Below are positions 33,030 to 44,337 of a stretch of DNA of 64,000 nt, piece after piece. Position 1 is the first letter of the stretch, and each line of letters begins with the position of its first letter. Made by a program: the position numbers and the translations under genes. This stretch comes from Bombardia bombarda (Eukaryota > Ascomycota > Sordariomycetes > Sordariales > Lasiosphaeriaceae), in assembly GCA_030512295.1 (NCBI GenBank), contig JAULSR010000004.1, positions 1,736,001-1,800,000 on the forward strand, read 5' to 3'. The notes under the pieces are model-generated. The model made no database searches and was not told the DNA's origin. It worked only from the letters and a program-made list of their open reading frames with translations.

Positions 33030-35878
33030 TGTTTCAAGGTCAACATGAAGGCCCAGAACAATGATACCCGCTGCTGCTGTCTTTTAGTTGTTGTCGTCCG
33101 ACGTCTCCCCTGATAGGCGCTGCTCGGGCGCTGGTAGTGACCTAAAGCGGATTGGTAGTGCCTAGAAGCAATGACAGGAAGGGCCCAGGGGGTCGCTGGA
33201 ATATGTGTGGGCTACTATAAATGGTTCTAGGGGCGGCCGCGGTCAAATTTCCGTAGCTTCTGGATTGAGAGAACGTTTGAACGAGCTGGTAAAGGTAATC
33301 GTCGAGAAACTGGAGACATGGAAACTTTGACAGCCTGAGGTGAGGTGTGCCGTCGCGGTGACCAAGGGTTGGTAATATGCCCACCTAGGTTTGGTACCTA
33401 CCTTAGTACCTACCTAGCATCCAATGTTTTACAGGGGGAAGGTACGGTACGTATGTGCCTAGCCAGGGGAGCGCGGCACGGCTTGGCATCTCAAGCATGG
33501 GATTTTGCTGTGTCTACGTCTGCGTCTGCGTCTGCGTCTGCGTCTTCCTCTCCTCAAAGCAATACCGTCCTACCTGATGTCACCCTCTTCGACCCCCTGA
33601 CCACCATCAATGATGAGGACGGGAACAGGGCGGATGGCAGTCGCTCCAGCTGCAGGCCAAGGGAAATCTCGATGCTCAGGTGCAGGTGCAACAAGGACAT
33701 AGAACATGGACTGAGTATGTCCCATTGCACGACGGTCAAGTCGTGTATCCTGTATGCGCTGATTACTGTATTGCTGTCACCAAACCAAACAGAAAGGCTG
33801 CGGGGCGACTTTGCCAAGGAAGGCCTGAGCAATGGACGGGATGTGATAGTGGTGGGGACTCGACGAACTTGTAGCGATTCGGGACCTTGGCAAAATTTGG
33901 GGACTCTTCATTTTCAGCCACGGTTCCTGAATTCCATGATGTTGTTGATTTTCTCTCCAAGCCGTGAATAAAAGCAAGTCCTTTTTCTCAGCATTAAAGC
34001 CATCAACTCGGGCACAACTTATGTTGGAGGTACTTTGACTAGGCACCTACCTAGGTACCTAGGTAGCTCTTGTCTTGGCTCCACCAATAGCTTGCTGCAG
34101 AAAGAGCCTCGCCGCACCTTCACACGTGCTTGGCTCGCCTACCTTGCCTAGTACACAGAAAACAGGGGTTCCTTCCATGTTCGCAGCGGGATCTGGGGAG
34201 CGTGTGCATGTCGCAGAAGCTGCCGTCCCTTCGGCTTGAGTTGCTCTTGGATGGACTTGACTGGAGTGACTGGATGGATACTGCCGAAGTCTGCTGCGGC
34301 ACCGTCACCCACACTCACCCACACCGTCACCCGGAACGCGCACGCTATGGTTCCAGCTTCCTTGGCGGGTAGCACTGGGGGGTCACTAACCCCATGGGCA
34401 GCCCCGAAAGGAACATCCATCTTCAGTTCTATCGATTTCGTCTACACATAAACAGAAGATCCCGACCTGCGAGTGCATGCGCAAGTGCCGCCCCCTTTTA
34501 AACTTGAATGTTTTCATGTTAACGCAGCTTACCTGCCGATACGATACCACCCCCAGAAAAAGAATGCCTTACATACGAAGTATCATCGGAGAAATACAAT
34601 ATTGGCAAGCCACAGCCTATCGTTTGTGCAAGGTAAACATGCTTATTACTGCATCGAGACCGTTGGCATCCGGGACGGTTTGATCTTCATCCCGGGTCTT
34701 GGCAAGACAAACGCCATGCGGAAGCTTCTGGTCTTTGACTTTTCAGCGCCTTCAATTATTTGGGAATATCAATATTGGGACATCACTTATATTTTAGATT
34801 TACAAGAATGGCTTACAGAAGATAGAAGTAATGTGAACTTCCTAGCCCAGTACTTCGTAAAGACTGTCACTCCTCGGTGGATAAGGAAATGGAACTTCAT
34901 TGGGAATGGCGTGTTTCGTTTCTGCAGTTTAGAAAGCCGAAGTCCGTGTTCCTCTGATCTTCAAGCAGGGAACAGGGGTTAGCGGCTTGCTGGGCTGCTG
35001 GGCGTTGTCGCAGCCCCCTGGGCCGATGTCACAGACGTCCATCCTGGGGCACCAGGGATCCTCTTCCGGCAGCTGGGCCACCCGACGGCCGCTTGAAGAT
35101 GGATTTTAGAATGCTAGGTACGGACTTTTAAAATCCACCCACAACGGAAACAATAACTCGATACCTACGGGTTACATTTTTGGGGGACAAACGTGATAAA
35201 TGTGTGCTAGATTTACAGTGGATAATATGATGGAAGCATCCACACTATCTAACACATTGCACCCAGCATGGAGACAATATGGAAGGCCAGGTGGAAAACA
35301 AGAGAATGAATGGTTTATGGTAATAAATGGGCTTAGATGCTGAAACGGTCACGGCATGTTGTTGGAACCCGACCAAGCAAGCGCAGGTTCTCGAAACAAT
35401 TCTGCCTTGGACGCCGGTTGAGCACAATACATGTATTTCGTACTGCCAGCTCGGCAAGGGCCGACTTGTACGACCCTGCCATGTCGCACCCCTACATACA
35501 GGAAAGCGAGCATCGCTTTATGTCTGTACATACATATATACCACGTAGTACGTACACCGTGGTGAGTGATTGTCTTCAGATGAAGTACCAACCTTGAAAC
35601 CTCGCGATGTAGGTTGGATTAGAATGTTTTGGTGCGGTGGTGTATTTTTGTGGCCATTGACAATAAAATTGGCTGAACCACAGCGACTGCACAGTTTAGA
35701 TTCGACAAAAACGTCAGACGCAATTGCCCCGCAGTCAACTGGAGATGAATCGCTGGAGCCTGCCAAAACAGCGCTCGACAAGGCTTCGGTCCCGAGTTTT
35801 CTATTTGTAAGTGCTAGGGAGCCAACCTCATTGCCCGATTTCTCCCATTACTTTCACCTAAGCAACACCAACATCACA
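33030..35878. other. Long intergenic region with palindromic motifs and simple repeats
   Basis: A 2.85-kb spacer without a supportable gene. It contains a GTCTGC hexanucleotide repeat (33514-33545), CCTAGG-type motifs (33381-33418) and a perfect 20-bp palindrome at 34047-34066. A plus-strand ORF of 169 codons (34473-34982) lies in AT-rich DNA and has no recognisable domain. A second, of 208 codons (33345-33971), overlaps the simple repeat. Confidence 0.45.
34047..34066. repeat. Perfect 20-bp palindrome of CCTAGG/GGTACC type
   Basis: ctacctaggtacctaggtag reads the same on both strands. It is the longest member of a motif family scattered through the intergenic DNA of this window. Confidence 0.9.
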
Positions 35879-37320
35879 ATGGCCACTGAAGGGCAAGCGC
35901 CAGCACCCAGAGCCATCCTCCGGGGGCACAAGGCCCCGGTGCACTACGCCGCCTTCATCCGCGATAACCAACGTCTCCTCACCGGGGACAAGGATGGTTT
36001 CGTCATTTCATGGGACCTAACCACCATGAGGCCCCGGGCCGTCTGGCACGCTCACCCCGGCCAGCCCGTCCTCGCCATCGCCGGCTGGGGCCCTGACAAG
36101 GTCATCACGTAGGTCTTCACTCGAGCCAGACTCAAAAATGCACTGACTGACATTCCTATTTGCTACGTCTAGTCACGGGCGAAACAACAAGCTCGTCGTC
36201 TGGAAGCTCGCCGTCGAGGATGAGGCTCGACTGAGCACCACCCTGCCTCTAGATCCGCCAACAGAGCCTCGGCCAGATCCGTGGATCGTAAACATACTCG
36301 ATGTCAACACCCTAAACTATTGCGCCTTCTCATGCTGTTCATCCACCTCAGAGCCTCTCTCTGTCTCATCCGAGGTCATGATTGCCGTCCCCAACACACT
36401 CTCATCCTCCGCTGTAAGTCTCGGCCAATCACCCAACCTAACCCCTATCCCCTCGCTAACCACCACCCCCTTTTTAGGTCGACATATTTCAGTTGCCCAC
36501 GCAAGCCCGGCAACACACCATTGACTTTGGCACCGCCCACGGCATAGTCTTCGCCCTGAACCTGTCTCGCCAGGCTGGCTCGCTGACCCTCATTGCTGGC
36601 TTCGAAGACGGCACTGCCACAGTCTTCCACTACTCGACCGAGCAGCTCAAATGGGTGAACCAGTATTCATTGTCAAAGGCGCACACAGAGCCCGTCCTAT
36701 CTCTAGATCTATCTCCACGCGGGGACTACTTCTTCACATCAGGTGCCGACGACAAAATAGTCCGGCACCCGATGCCTCATATCACCACACCCCCAGGACA
36801 AGAATCCGCACCCGCCAAGTCACCGACAACAACAATATCTAAGCCCTCAACGTCCTTCAAATCCCTCAGTACCAAGCACAGCGGTCAACAGAGCCTCCGC
36901 GTCCGCTCTGACGGGCTCATTTTCGCCACAGCGGGCTGGGATGCCATGCTGCGCGTCTACTCTACCAAGTCCTTGAAAGAGGTGGCTGCGCTCAAGTGGC
37001 ACCAGGTAGGATGCTTTGCCGTGGCGTTTGCTGAGATGCCAAACTCGGCCGGCGGCAATGATCGCAAGAATGACGGCAACAATGCCGTCGTCACCCCTGT
37101 ATCTTCTTCCACACTAGGATCTCCTTCATCTCTCCAGATCCAGCAGCAGCAGCAGCAGCAGCAGGAGCTTCAGGCAAGAGGCAAAAGCACAACAACACTG
37201 GCCACAGCCAAGTTTGGTGACATGTCTGTCAAGGAGAAGCGTATCAAGCAGGCGACGTCGGCGCACTGGTTAGCTGCCGGTGCCAAGGATGGACGGGTCA
37301 GTCTTTGGGAGATCTTCTGA
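35879..37320 (+). CDS. asa1: ASTRA-complex subunit Asa1, WD-repeat protein
   Basis: Predicted component of the ASTRA complex (with Tra1, Tel2 and others), a nuclear chaperone-type assembly for PIKK kinases. Three exons: 35879-36108, 36173-36413 and 36478-37320; the frame closes and gives 437 aa. Seen: WD repeats from the N terminus (ILRGHKAPVHYAAFIRDNQRLLTGDKDGFVISWDL, then HGRNNKLVVWKL), LIAGFEDGTATVFHY, PVLSLDLSPRGDYFFTSGADDKIVRH and IFATAGWDAMLRVYSTK. The last blade is LAAGAKDGRVSLWEIF, ending at the stop. A Gln run encoded by CAG repeats sits in a loop just before the last blade, preceded by a Ser/Asn-rich insert. The start context (cacaATGG) is good. Confidence 0.85.
37143..37163 (+). 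repeat. CAG trinucleotide run (poly-Gln) in asa1
   Basis: About seven consecutive CAG codons within a low-complexity loop of the Asa1 homologue; in-frame and probably length-polymorphic. Confidence 0.85.
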
Positions 37321-37663
37321 TTCCCAATTCTCGAACCGCCTGCATTGTTGGCAGGATACATGGATGGACAAATGGATAACTTGTGCTTTAAAGATGACTT
37401 GTGTTATCTCTACTTCCCTGGTTACAATGGCCCAGGCTTTGTAAAGTTTTTCTACCACCAAAGACCTCCCCCGCCCCCCCCCTCTCTTCACAATGTCTAG
37501 GACAACTCCACCGTTGTTCCTCCTGTATGTATATAATGCCACCAAACAACGCCACGTGTATGTACATATAATAGGTTCCGTTTTACCCCCATCGACATAT
37601 AAACAACAACAACAACAACCCTCTTATCCCAAAACAAACCAAAGCCACCACATCTTTCCCCAT
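37321..37663. other. Short spacer between convergent genes
   Basis: A 343-bp region shared by the 3' ends of asa1 (plus) and the PlsB-type acyltransferase (minus). C-rich and CAA-rich simple sequence; no gene. Confidence 0.5.
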
Positions 37664-40365
37664 CTACAAGTGCGCCCGATTCTCCAACGTCCTCCTCTTC
37701 TTCTTCTCCGCCACCGCCCTGCCCAAACTCCTCGCATCCTCCCTGCTCAGCCGCGGCGGCGCGGCCCCCTTAGCATCCGCCTTGTTCACCGCGTCCTCAA
37801 AAAGCTTCTGGCCTAGCTCGTCAGTGAGCTTGACGACACGAGCGCCAACGGTCGCGCCGTCGCGCCGGTTCTTGCCCTCGCGCCGGCTCGACGCGATCTT
37901 CTCGGTGAAGTCCCACAGCCGGCCCGAGGCGATGAGGTTCCCCGTCACGTCGTCGCGCGCCGGTCGCCAGTCGGGCGCAAGACGCAGCCGCGGCGGGACT
38001 TTTGTGTCCTTGGACTTGATGATCTGGATGATGCCTTCTTCCTCGAAGCGCTGGTACGAGTTCTTGATGGTTTCCTTGTTGACCGCCTCAAAGTAGGATA
38101 GGTCGCCTTGGTGGTAGAGTGTCTTGCCGAGCTGTGATTGAAAGAGTCAATGGTTAGAATGGGATAAAGAAAGGATAAAAGGAACGGTAGATCACGGTTA
38201 GCCTTGGACCTACAAGTTGAGCGCTTTCCTGTGCCTTGGACACCTGGATCCAGATATCGTCTGGCTGGCCCAGTGGCGGACTGAGGCCCATGAGCGACAC
38301 GGCAGCCAGCCAACTAGACTCGATGAAGGGCCAGATTAAAAAGCAATAAAAGTCATAGTTCTCCCGACCAGCAGCCCTCTCGGCATCAGAAAGCCCAACC
38401 TTGGTAATATTACCCTCCTCGCCCCGCTCGATGTGAATCACATTGTCCGCCTCCAAACCAGCCAGCGTCCGCTCCAGGTTGACAGCCAAGCCCTCGCCCG
38501 AGTAGATGAACTCGCCACGGAAGAGCGACGACAGAAACAGAACCTGATCGTGCAGATCCCTGTACGGAATATCCTGAATGGACGGCCCGCCACCACGCTT
38601 GACCCGGGTATACAAGGCCGCAGCAAGGAGCGCCTCCGAGATAAAGAGGTGGATCGTCATGTTGCGGTAAAAGGACAGCTGGAACCGGTCGACAGCGTAA
38701 TATGTCGGCTCCGCGAGGCCCGTCACCACCCCGACCAGATCCTTACCCAACACCTCAAGACCACGGTCGACGACGTCTGAGAGCGGCGTGTTGCCAAAGT
38801 GGGCCACACGTCCCCCCTTTGCACGCACCCGGGCCGTAAGCCATTCGACCCGACGAATCAGCTCCGTCCTACCCACGCCGCGGCCTCGCAGGGTGAGCAA
38901 CACCGTCCCAATCAGCGCAGTGGGCATCACCACCGAGACGTCATTGATATCAGCCAAGACCTTGTAGCCAAGCGTCCGCAGCAGCTTCTGGCGAACCACG
39001 GTGTTCTTGGTGTCCCTCCAGTCGATGTTGATCGCCGACGGCACTTTGCTAAGGCGCGTGATCTGCTCGTCTATAAACCCGCGCAGACTCCAGGGCTCGT
39101 GGAACCGCACGTCGACCCTCCCCAGACGGAGGGACAGCACGCTCGAGCCGCCCGACAGGAAGTCGGCCAGGTTCTCCTTCTTCTTGGGCACGCCCAAGAG
39201 CTCCGTGACATAGCCCTCCGTCTCGATGACCTTGTCGTACTGCGTGCTGACGGGGCAAATAATAGCGTCCTCGACCCGGCCCGAGAGGAGACTATCCAGC
39301 ACGAAGCTCAGAATGCCGAATTTCGGGGGCAGGAGCTTGCCCGTCCGCGACCTTCCGCCCTCGATGAAGCATTCCAGATTATATCCCCCCTGTAGTAACA
39401 CGTCAATGTAGGCCTGGACGAGCGTGGAGTAGAGCTGGTCGTCGCCAAAGGATCTGCGGATGAACATGGCGCCGGCATGCTGCAAGAAGCTGCCCAGCAG
39501 GGGGATGTTGAGGTTGTCGCCCGCAACGATATTGGGAAGCGACAGGCCGAGCCGGTAGCACAGGAGCTGCAGCGACATGTAGTCGACATGTGAGCGGTGG
39601 CAGGGCAAGAAGATGATGCTCTGCTTCTTCCTGGCCGCCTCCTCGGCGACGGCGCGCAGACGCAGCACCTCCTCGCTCGACACATGGATGCCCTGATGGT
39701 ACGCGCGCAGCAGCAGCTGGGTGACGGTATAATAAGCGCCACGGATGAACCGCTTGCTCTCGAACTTGCATATCATGTTGTCGGTCAGGTTCTCGGCCAC
39801 CTCCTGCAGGCTCTGGACGAGGACGGCGCTGCGCTGGGCGCGCTTCATGGGGAAGTCCTTGTCGTCCTTGTTGAGCAGGCCCTCCTTCTCCTCGACGGCG
39901 ACGCGCGCGTCGGCGAGCAGCGAGATCTTGGTCTGCAGGAGGGTGGCCGACATGACCTGCGTCTTGATGTGCTCCGTGTAGCCCGGGTAGAAGATGGGCT
40001 GGCCGATGAAGTCGTCGTAGGCCCGCCAGCCCGTGCCCGAGACGTAGAGCGACACCTCGCGAAGGAACCTGGACCATGTCGGGTCAGTCGACGGCACGAA
40101 CGAGATGGCCGAGGGGGACGCGTCGGGAGGGGCAGCCATTGGTCTGAGCCCCGAGGAACGAAAAAGGAGAGAAGTGAATGAATAGGTGAGAGACGTACTG
40201 CAACGGCTCGGAACGGAAGCGAGCCATGTTCTTCATCAAGGGTTCCTCCCTGCCGGGCCCCTCAAAGGTCGATCCCTTGGGCGGTTCCACAAAGCCACTT
40301 GGTTGAAGTGTAATACGGTCGCCCAAGATGCGCAGGTCGGGCGCCGAGTCGTCATGGTTAGCCAT
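37664..40365 (-). CDS. PlsB-family glycerol-3-phosphate / dihydroxyacetone-phosphate acyltransferase
   Basis: Predicted to make lysophosphatidate or acyl-DHAP, the first step of glycerolipid or ether-lipid synthesis. Three exons: 40365-40199, 40068-38214 and 38131-37664; the frame closes and gives 829 aa. Seen: acyltransferase motif I HX4D (HRSHVD) at ~213-218; motif II region NIPLLGSFLQHAGAMFIRR at ~243-261; motif III EGGRSRTGK at ~292-300; and motif IV ICPVSTQYDKVIE at ~326-338. The long C-terminal half is typical of bacterial PlsB and animal GNPAT/GPAM rather than of the yeast PlsC-type Gat1/Gat2. The protein ends ...NRAHL; Ala-His-Leu fits the peroxisomal PTS1 consensus, which favours a peroxisomal DHAPAT-like role (inference). 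It is divergent from pop4. Confidence 0.85.
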
Positions 40366-41297
40366 GGCGGCGGTTCGCCGTGTCGATGGATCGAGGTGAT
40401 GCTTGTCTGTCGGTGTCAGTGGCGTCTCAGGGAACTAATTGGATTTTGACTGGAGCTCGATGGAATCGGAATGGCTGACGACGGTAATCGCGTGGCATAA
40501 GGACTGAGGTAGTTCTGGAGTCGCTCTTGATGTAGCCAGAGGTATGTAACTAAGATAGTATCATAGCTCAGAAGGTAATAACAACCATCGTCGTTCTCGT
40601 CGAGAGAAAGACAAGTAGATGGCGACGGGCGACGCTTTCCGAGGTCCAGGCCCTCTAGAAGTCACGAAACAAGGGTTGCTTACAAGCTAGCCCGCCAGCA
40701 TAGCTTACGGGCTAACTATGACATAGCGACCATATGATTGCCCATGGGGTTACAGCGGGGAAGGGGAGCCGAGGTTGGGGGCTTCGGGGGGTCCCTCGTT
40801 GTCTCACGAATTGGGTATTAAAGCGCCATCATTGGCCACATGCTTTTAAAGTATGGGTTTAGCTTGATGGTGGCTTGAGAGCGAAGGCATCCTAAAATGC
40901 TACTTTCGCTACCTTTGCACTTTGTGCATGAGGTTCTCATAAATAATGGAATAAAATGACTACAAAATAACAGCTTCAATCCCAATATTCCACCGACCTT
41001 GATGGGTAGCATCGCCATGTTTATCGATTTAGTGGAAGCCTCGTGAGTTTGGGGATCAATCCGACTGTACCTAACCATAACTGGTTCAAACAGTGCTAGC
41101 TTCGGACGGCTTCAGAGCTTGGTCGGGGCTTGACCAGGTACCCCAGACGGAAAGCTGCATGAGAAATTTTGGGATCGAGTCCTCCAAGACCCCACCATAG
41201 CGCAGCAAGCCAGCAGCAAAGCAGCTCTTGGAGATTTTCAGCCTTGCGCCAAACCAAACCCTTCCCTTGATTCGAAGTAAACAATAACGTCGTCATC
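40366..41297. promoter_or_regulatory. Divergent promoter region
   Basis: A 930-bp spacer between the acyltransferase gene (minus) and pop4 (plus). It should contain both promoters. No ORF or named motif recognised. Confidence 0.4.
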
Positions 41298-42038
41298 ATG
41301 GAGTCGAAAAGCAAGGGACAGACGATTGCCGCCGTCCTTCTCGCGCGGGCGCACGATACAGATGATGCGAAGCGAATCTTGACCGACAAAATCCAGCAGC
41401 GCCCGCTGTTCCTCACGCCGTCTTCTCCTCCGCCATCCGACGCCCGCGCTGCACGACGACGAGCCCTGCAAAAGAAGACGAATGAGCGCAGGAAGGCCAA
41501 CAAGCCGCGACCTCTGTCGGCATCCCAGCGACGCAAACTCGGACTCTACGATGTGCCCCGCCAAGGCCAGAAATACGAACTGTTCAAGCCTCTGAACAGG
41601 CTCTGGGTCAATTACATGTGCGACATGCTCCAGGACGATATCTACTCAGACGGCGAGGGCCTGTCATCGACACTGTGCAGCGCAGACTTCCACGGCGCCA
41701 GCGTTGAGGTCATTCGCAGCAAATGCGTCAGTCGCGTTGGCATTCGGGGCATCATCATCAAAGACTCTCTGTCCTCATTTGAGATCATCACCGAAGCCAA
41801 CAGGCTGAAGCTTGTCCCAAAGGAGGGCACCGTTTTTCGCTTTGAAGTGCCAGTACCAGTGCCGGCTCCGACGAATGGCCAGACCCGAACTGCGGAGGAC
41901 GCCAAGGGGGGTGGACCAGAGATCGCGCAGGATCAACAGCAAACCATGGCGTTCGAGCTCTTTGGGGATCAGTTTCAATTGCGCTCAGCCGATCGCGCGT
42001 CCAAAAAGTTCAAGAATCATTTCATGGGAACTCTTTAA
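41298..42038 (+). CDS. pop4: RNase P/MRP protein subunit Pop4 (Rpp29)
   Basis: Predicted protein subunit of RNase P and RNase MRP, which process tRNA 5' ends and pre-rRNA in the nucleus and nucleolus. It is an intronless ORF of 246 aa. Seen: an N-terminal segment with the repeated phrase LLARAHDTDDAKRILTDKI, a basic Ala/Arg/Lys-rich region (~50-85) and then LYDVPRQGQKYELFKPLNRLWVNYM. The Sm-like Rpp29 domain follows (DFHGASVEVIRSKCVSRVGIRGIIIKDSLSSFEIIT, ~130-165; KLVPKEGTVFRFEVP). It ends FELFGDQFQLRSADRASKKFKNH, the conserved C-terminal signature. The ATG at 41298 has a good context (catcATGG). Confidence 0.9.
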   Translation: MESKSKGQTIAAVLLARAHDTDDAKRILTDKIQQRPLFLTPSSPPPSDARAARRRALQKKTNERRKANKPRPLSASQRRKLGLYDVPRQGQKYELFKPLNRLWVNYMCDMLQDDIYSDGEGLSSTLCSADFHGASVEVIRSKCVSRVGIRGIIIKDSLSSFEIITEANRLKLVPKEGTVFRFEVPVPVPAPTNGQTRTAEDAKGGGPEIAQDQQQTMAFELFGDQFQLRSADRASKKFKNHFMGTL

Positions 42039-43086
42039 GGCACGCAACAAGCGAAACTGCTTCTTCAGCCAGCTCGCACCTTACATACGCACCGTGTTCA
42101 AGGAATGAGTAGAGAGCAGCGGACACTGAAAACACTCCATTTTACAGTTCTCCTGAAATTTGGCGTCCCGGCGCTCAGGAGGGGCTTCAATGCCGCGTAC
42201 GGAGCTGCTAGTGCAGACCTGATTAAGGCCGATGAGTGAGATGAACACCATGTTTGTCCATTCTCTTGCTGTCACTTGAGCCAAAGTACCATTACCAGCA
42301 CCGATACATCACATCGCATCGCATCGCATCGCATCTACAACAAAACAGGCTGTATTTTGTCGACTAACATGAGAGAGCCTGGGTTTGTCGTTGCCGAGCC
42401 GGGCCGGCAAAAGTCTTGGTTTTTAATGGCTTGGCGCAAAGAGCCGTGAATACTTTATCCACGATGCTAGCGAGACGTCTCGCCAGTTTCAGCTCGGCCA
42501 GTTGATGTCATTTGGTCGGTTGGAGGGTGATGGTGAGTTGTCGAGAGGGTGGATTCTCAGGCCGCCGTGTGCCTGTGTACACCCAATACCCCGGACGGTG
42601 ATCCCCACGCGCCTTATGCGTCGAGATCCCGGAGCGATCTAATCGCCAAGAATTTGCGACCTGGTGCGTTTCGCAACTCGGGTACATCCCTAGGAGAAGA
42701 TTAGCGAGGTCAATGTCGAGGTCACGGCTTCCAACTCGACTCTACGTACTGGGCCTCCTGGAACCACAAATAGCAAAACTTGAACCCGAGAGGGACAAGT
42801 ACGCAAGGGACGAGCGAAGATCGCAGGGCATAGTCATGAGCCTGGGCCATGAATACTAAGAACAAAATGCACCGTCATCCCATTTTCTCGGTCTCTTTCC
42901 AGTGCATGCCTGTTTTCCATATTCGTTCATTTCCATCTTGATATTCAATTCTTGCCAAGTGCCGGTCACTCGTTTTGTTCGCGCCATTTCTATTAGGGGT
43001 CTGAGACTTTGTATCAACCCTCCGTCACTCCTTAGAAAAGTAGCGATATCAGTGTTCATCAGTCCCTACATACCCACTTCCATAAA
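42039..43086. other. Intergenic with a pentanucleotide repeat
   Basis: It contains a CATCG pentanucleotide tract near 42308-42335 and the promoter of the secreted-protein gene at 43087. No gene recognised. Confidence 0.45.
42308..42335. repeat. CATCG microsatellite
   Basis: About five near-perfect CATCG units (catcacatcgcatcgcatcg...), just 3' of pop4. Confidence 0.85.
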
Positions 43087-43736
43087 ATGAGGAGCTCACT
43101 ATCATTGGCAACGGCCGCAGCCCTGGTGGCAACAGTGTCGGCACATGGAAACATCACCTCTCCCCCGGGACGTCTCCCTGGGCCGGCAATGATACAGGCG
43201 TGTGGACAGACAGGTGTGAATGCGGTCCTCCAGGACGGCACCATCCCACTCGAGAATCTGCTCAACACGGGCGCAGCCTGTAAGTACCTACTTTACCTAC
43301 TCGTCTTGTCTCAACAAACATGAGCCCCCTTCTCTCCCAATCCACCTGCTAACCCTCTGAAAAAGGCAAGCTCGACCTCTGCCGCGGCGCCCTCTTCGCC
43401 GACAACGTCGCCCGAGTCCAGACATTTTCCTTGGGCCAGGTCGTGCCAATGACGGCCATCCTACCCATCCCCCACGAGGGCCCCGCCAACGTGTCCATCG
43501 TCAAGACAGCCACCAACACTATCCTGGGCGACATGCTGCTCGTCTTCGACTCGTACGCCGACGAGAACCTGGCTGTGCTGCCAGCCAACAACACAGCCTT
43601 TAGCGTCACCATCCCGACTGACGCCGTCGTGGCGGCCGAGTGCGCTCTTGCGGGTGCCTGCGTGCTGCAGTGGTTCTGGTTCGGCGAGGCGGCCAAGCAG
43701 ACGTATGAGAGCTGTATTGACTTTGTCGTCGTTTAA
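43087..43736 (+). CDS. Small secreted protein with N-terminal histidine (chitin-binding type-4 / LPMO-like)
   Basis: Two exons: 43087-43279 and 43366-43736; the frame closes and gives 187 aa. A signal peptide (MRSSLSLATAAALVATVSA) precedes HGNITSPPGR, so cleavage would leave histidine as residue 1, as in copper-binding lytic polysaccharide monooxygenases and related secreted families. Other visible features: AMIQACGQ, a CKLDLCRG cysteine pair, IPHEGPANVSIV with a second histidine, NNTAFSVTIP, and a final CVLQWFWFGEAAKQTYESCIDF. The sequence resembles a group of short ascomycete proteins annotated as chitin-binding type-4-like. Several N-glycosylation sequons are present. Catalytic activity is not established for this group; a copper-binding or cell-wall role is inferred. 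Confidence 0.75.
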
Positions 43737-44337
43737 CAGGGGTGAGGTGATTGCGCTGTAAAGGCTAGGACGGTGATTAAAGAGGATGAGGCCTCTAAGA
43801 GGTAATAGTTTGGTGGGATCAATGGGTTTGTGCCTGGGGAATTCGCATGGAGTGTGGGAAAAACAAGGTTGGGTGTGTCTTTTTTGCCCCTTTTCTTTTG
43901 AGACCCGGGTAAAAGCTCATATTCCCATACAAAATTCTTGTTGCAAACGGCGAGGTAAAGGAGATAGCTACCAACTTACTGAGCCAAGATATCTGCCCCT
44001 TTAGTTGTATTTTGTAGATACTTCAAGTTCACAGTACATCATGATAATGTACTTTTCAGGGGCTGCCAGACAGAAATCGAAGAGGATAGGAGGCAAGATA
44101 CAGAATTCAGCGCTACTATTCTCACCCCATCCTTGTCGGACATAAGAAAGATTGAAAAATGTACTTACATTCACCAAGTGTATGTCAACGATAAACACAA
44201 GAAGTCAAGCCAATGCGCCAAGCTAATGCATCAAAAACACGACAAATACCCCTAGTAAAAGTAGGAAAGAACGCAGCGCTTCTTGAATAATGTACCTTAC
44301 ACATATGCAAACATCCGTTTATTTTCATTTCAAATAA
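43737..44337. other. Intergenic between convergent genes
   Basis: 3' flanks of the secreted-protein gene and of pantothenate synthetase. No gene recognised. Confidence 0.45.

Noticed and set aside
33345..33971. 208-codon ORF
   Set aside because: Overlaps a hexanucleotide repeat and CCTAGG motifs; protein content looks non-native.
34473..34982. 169-codon ORF in AT-rich DNA
   Set aside because: No homology recognised, no good start context, no splice support; it may be chance.
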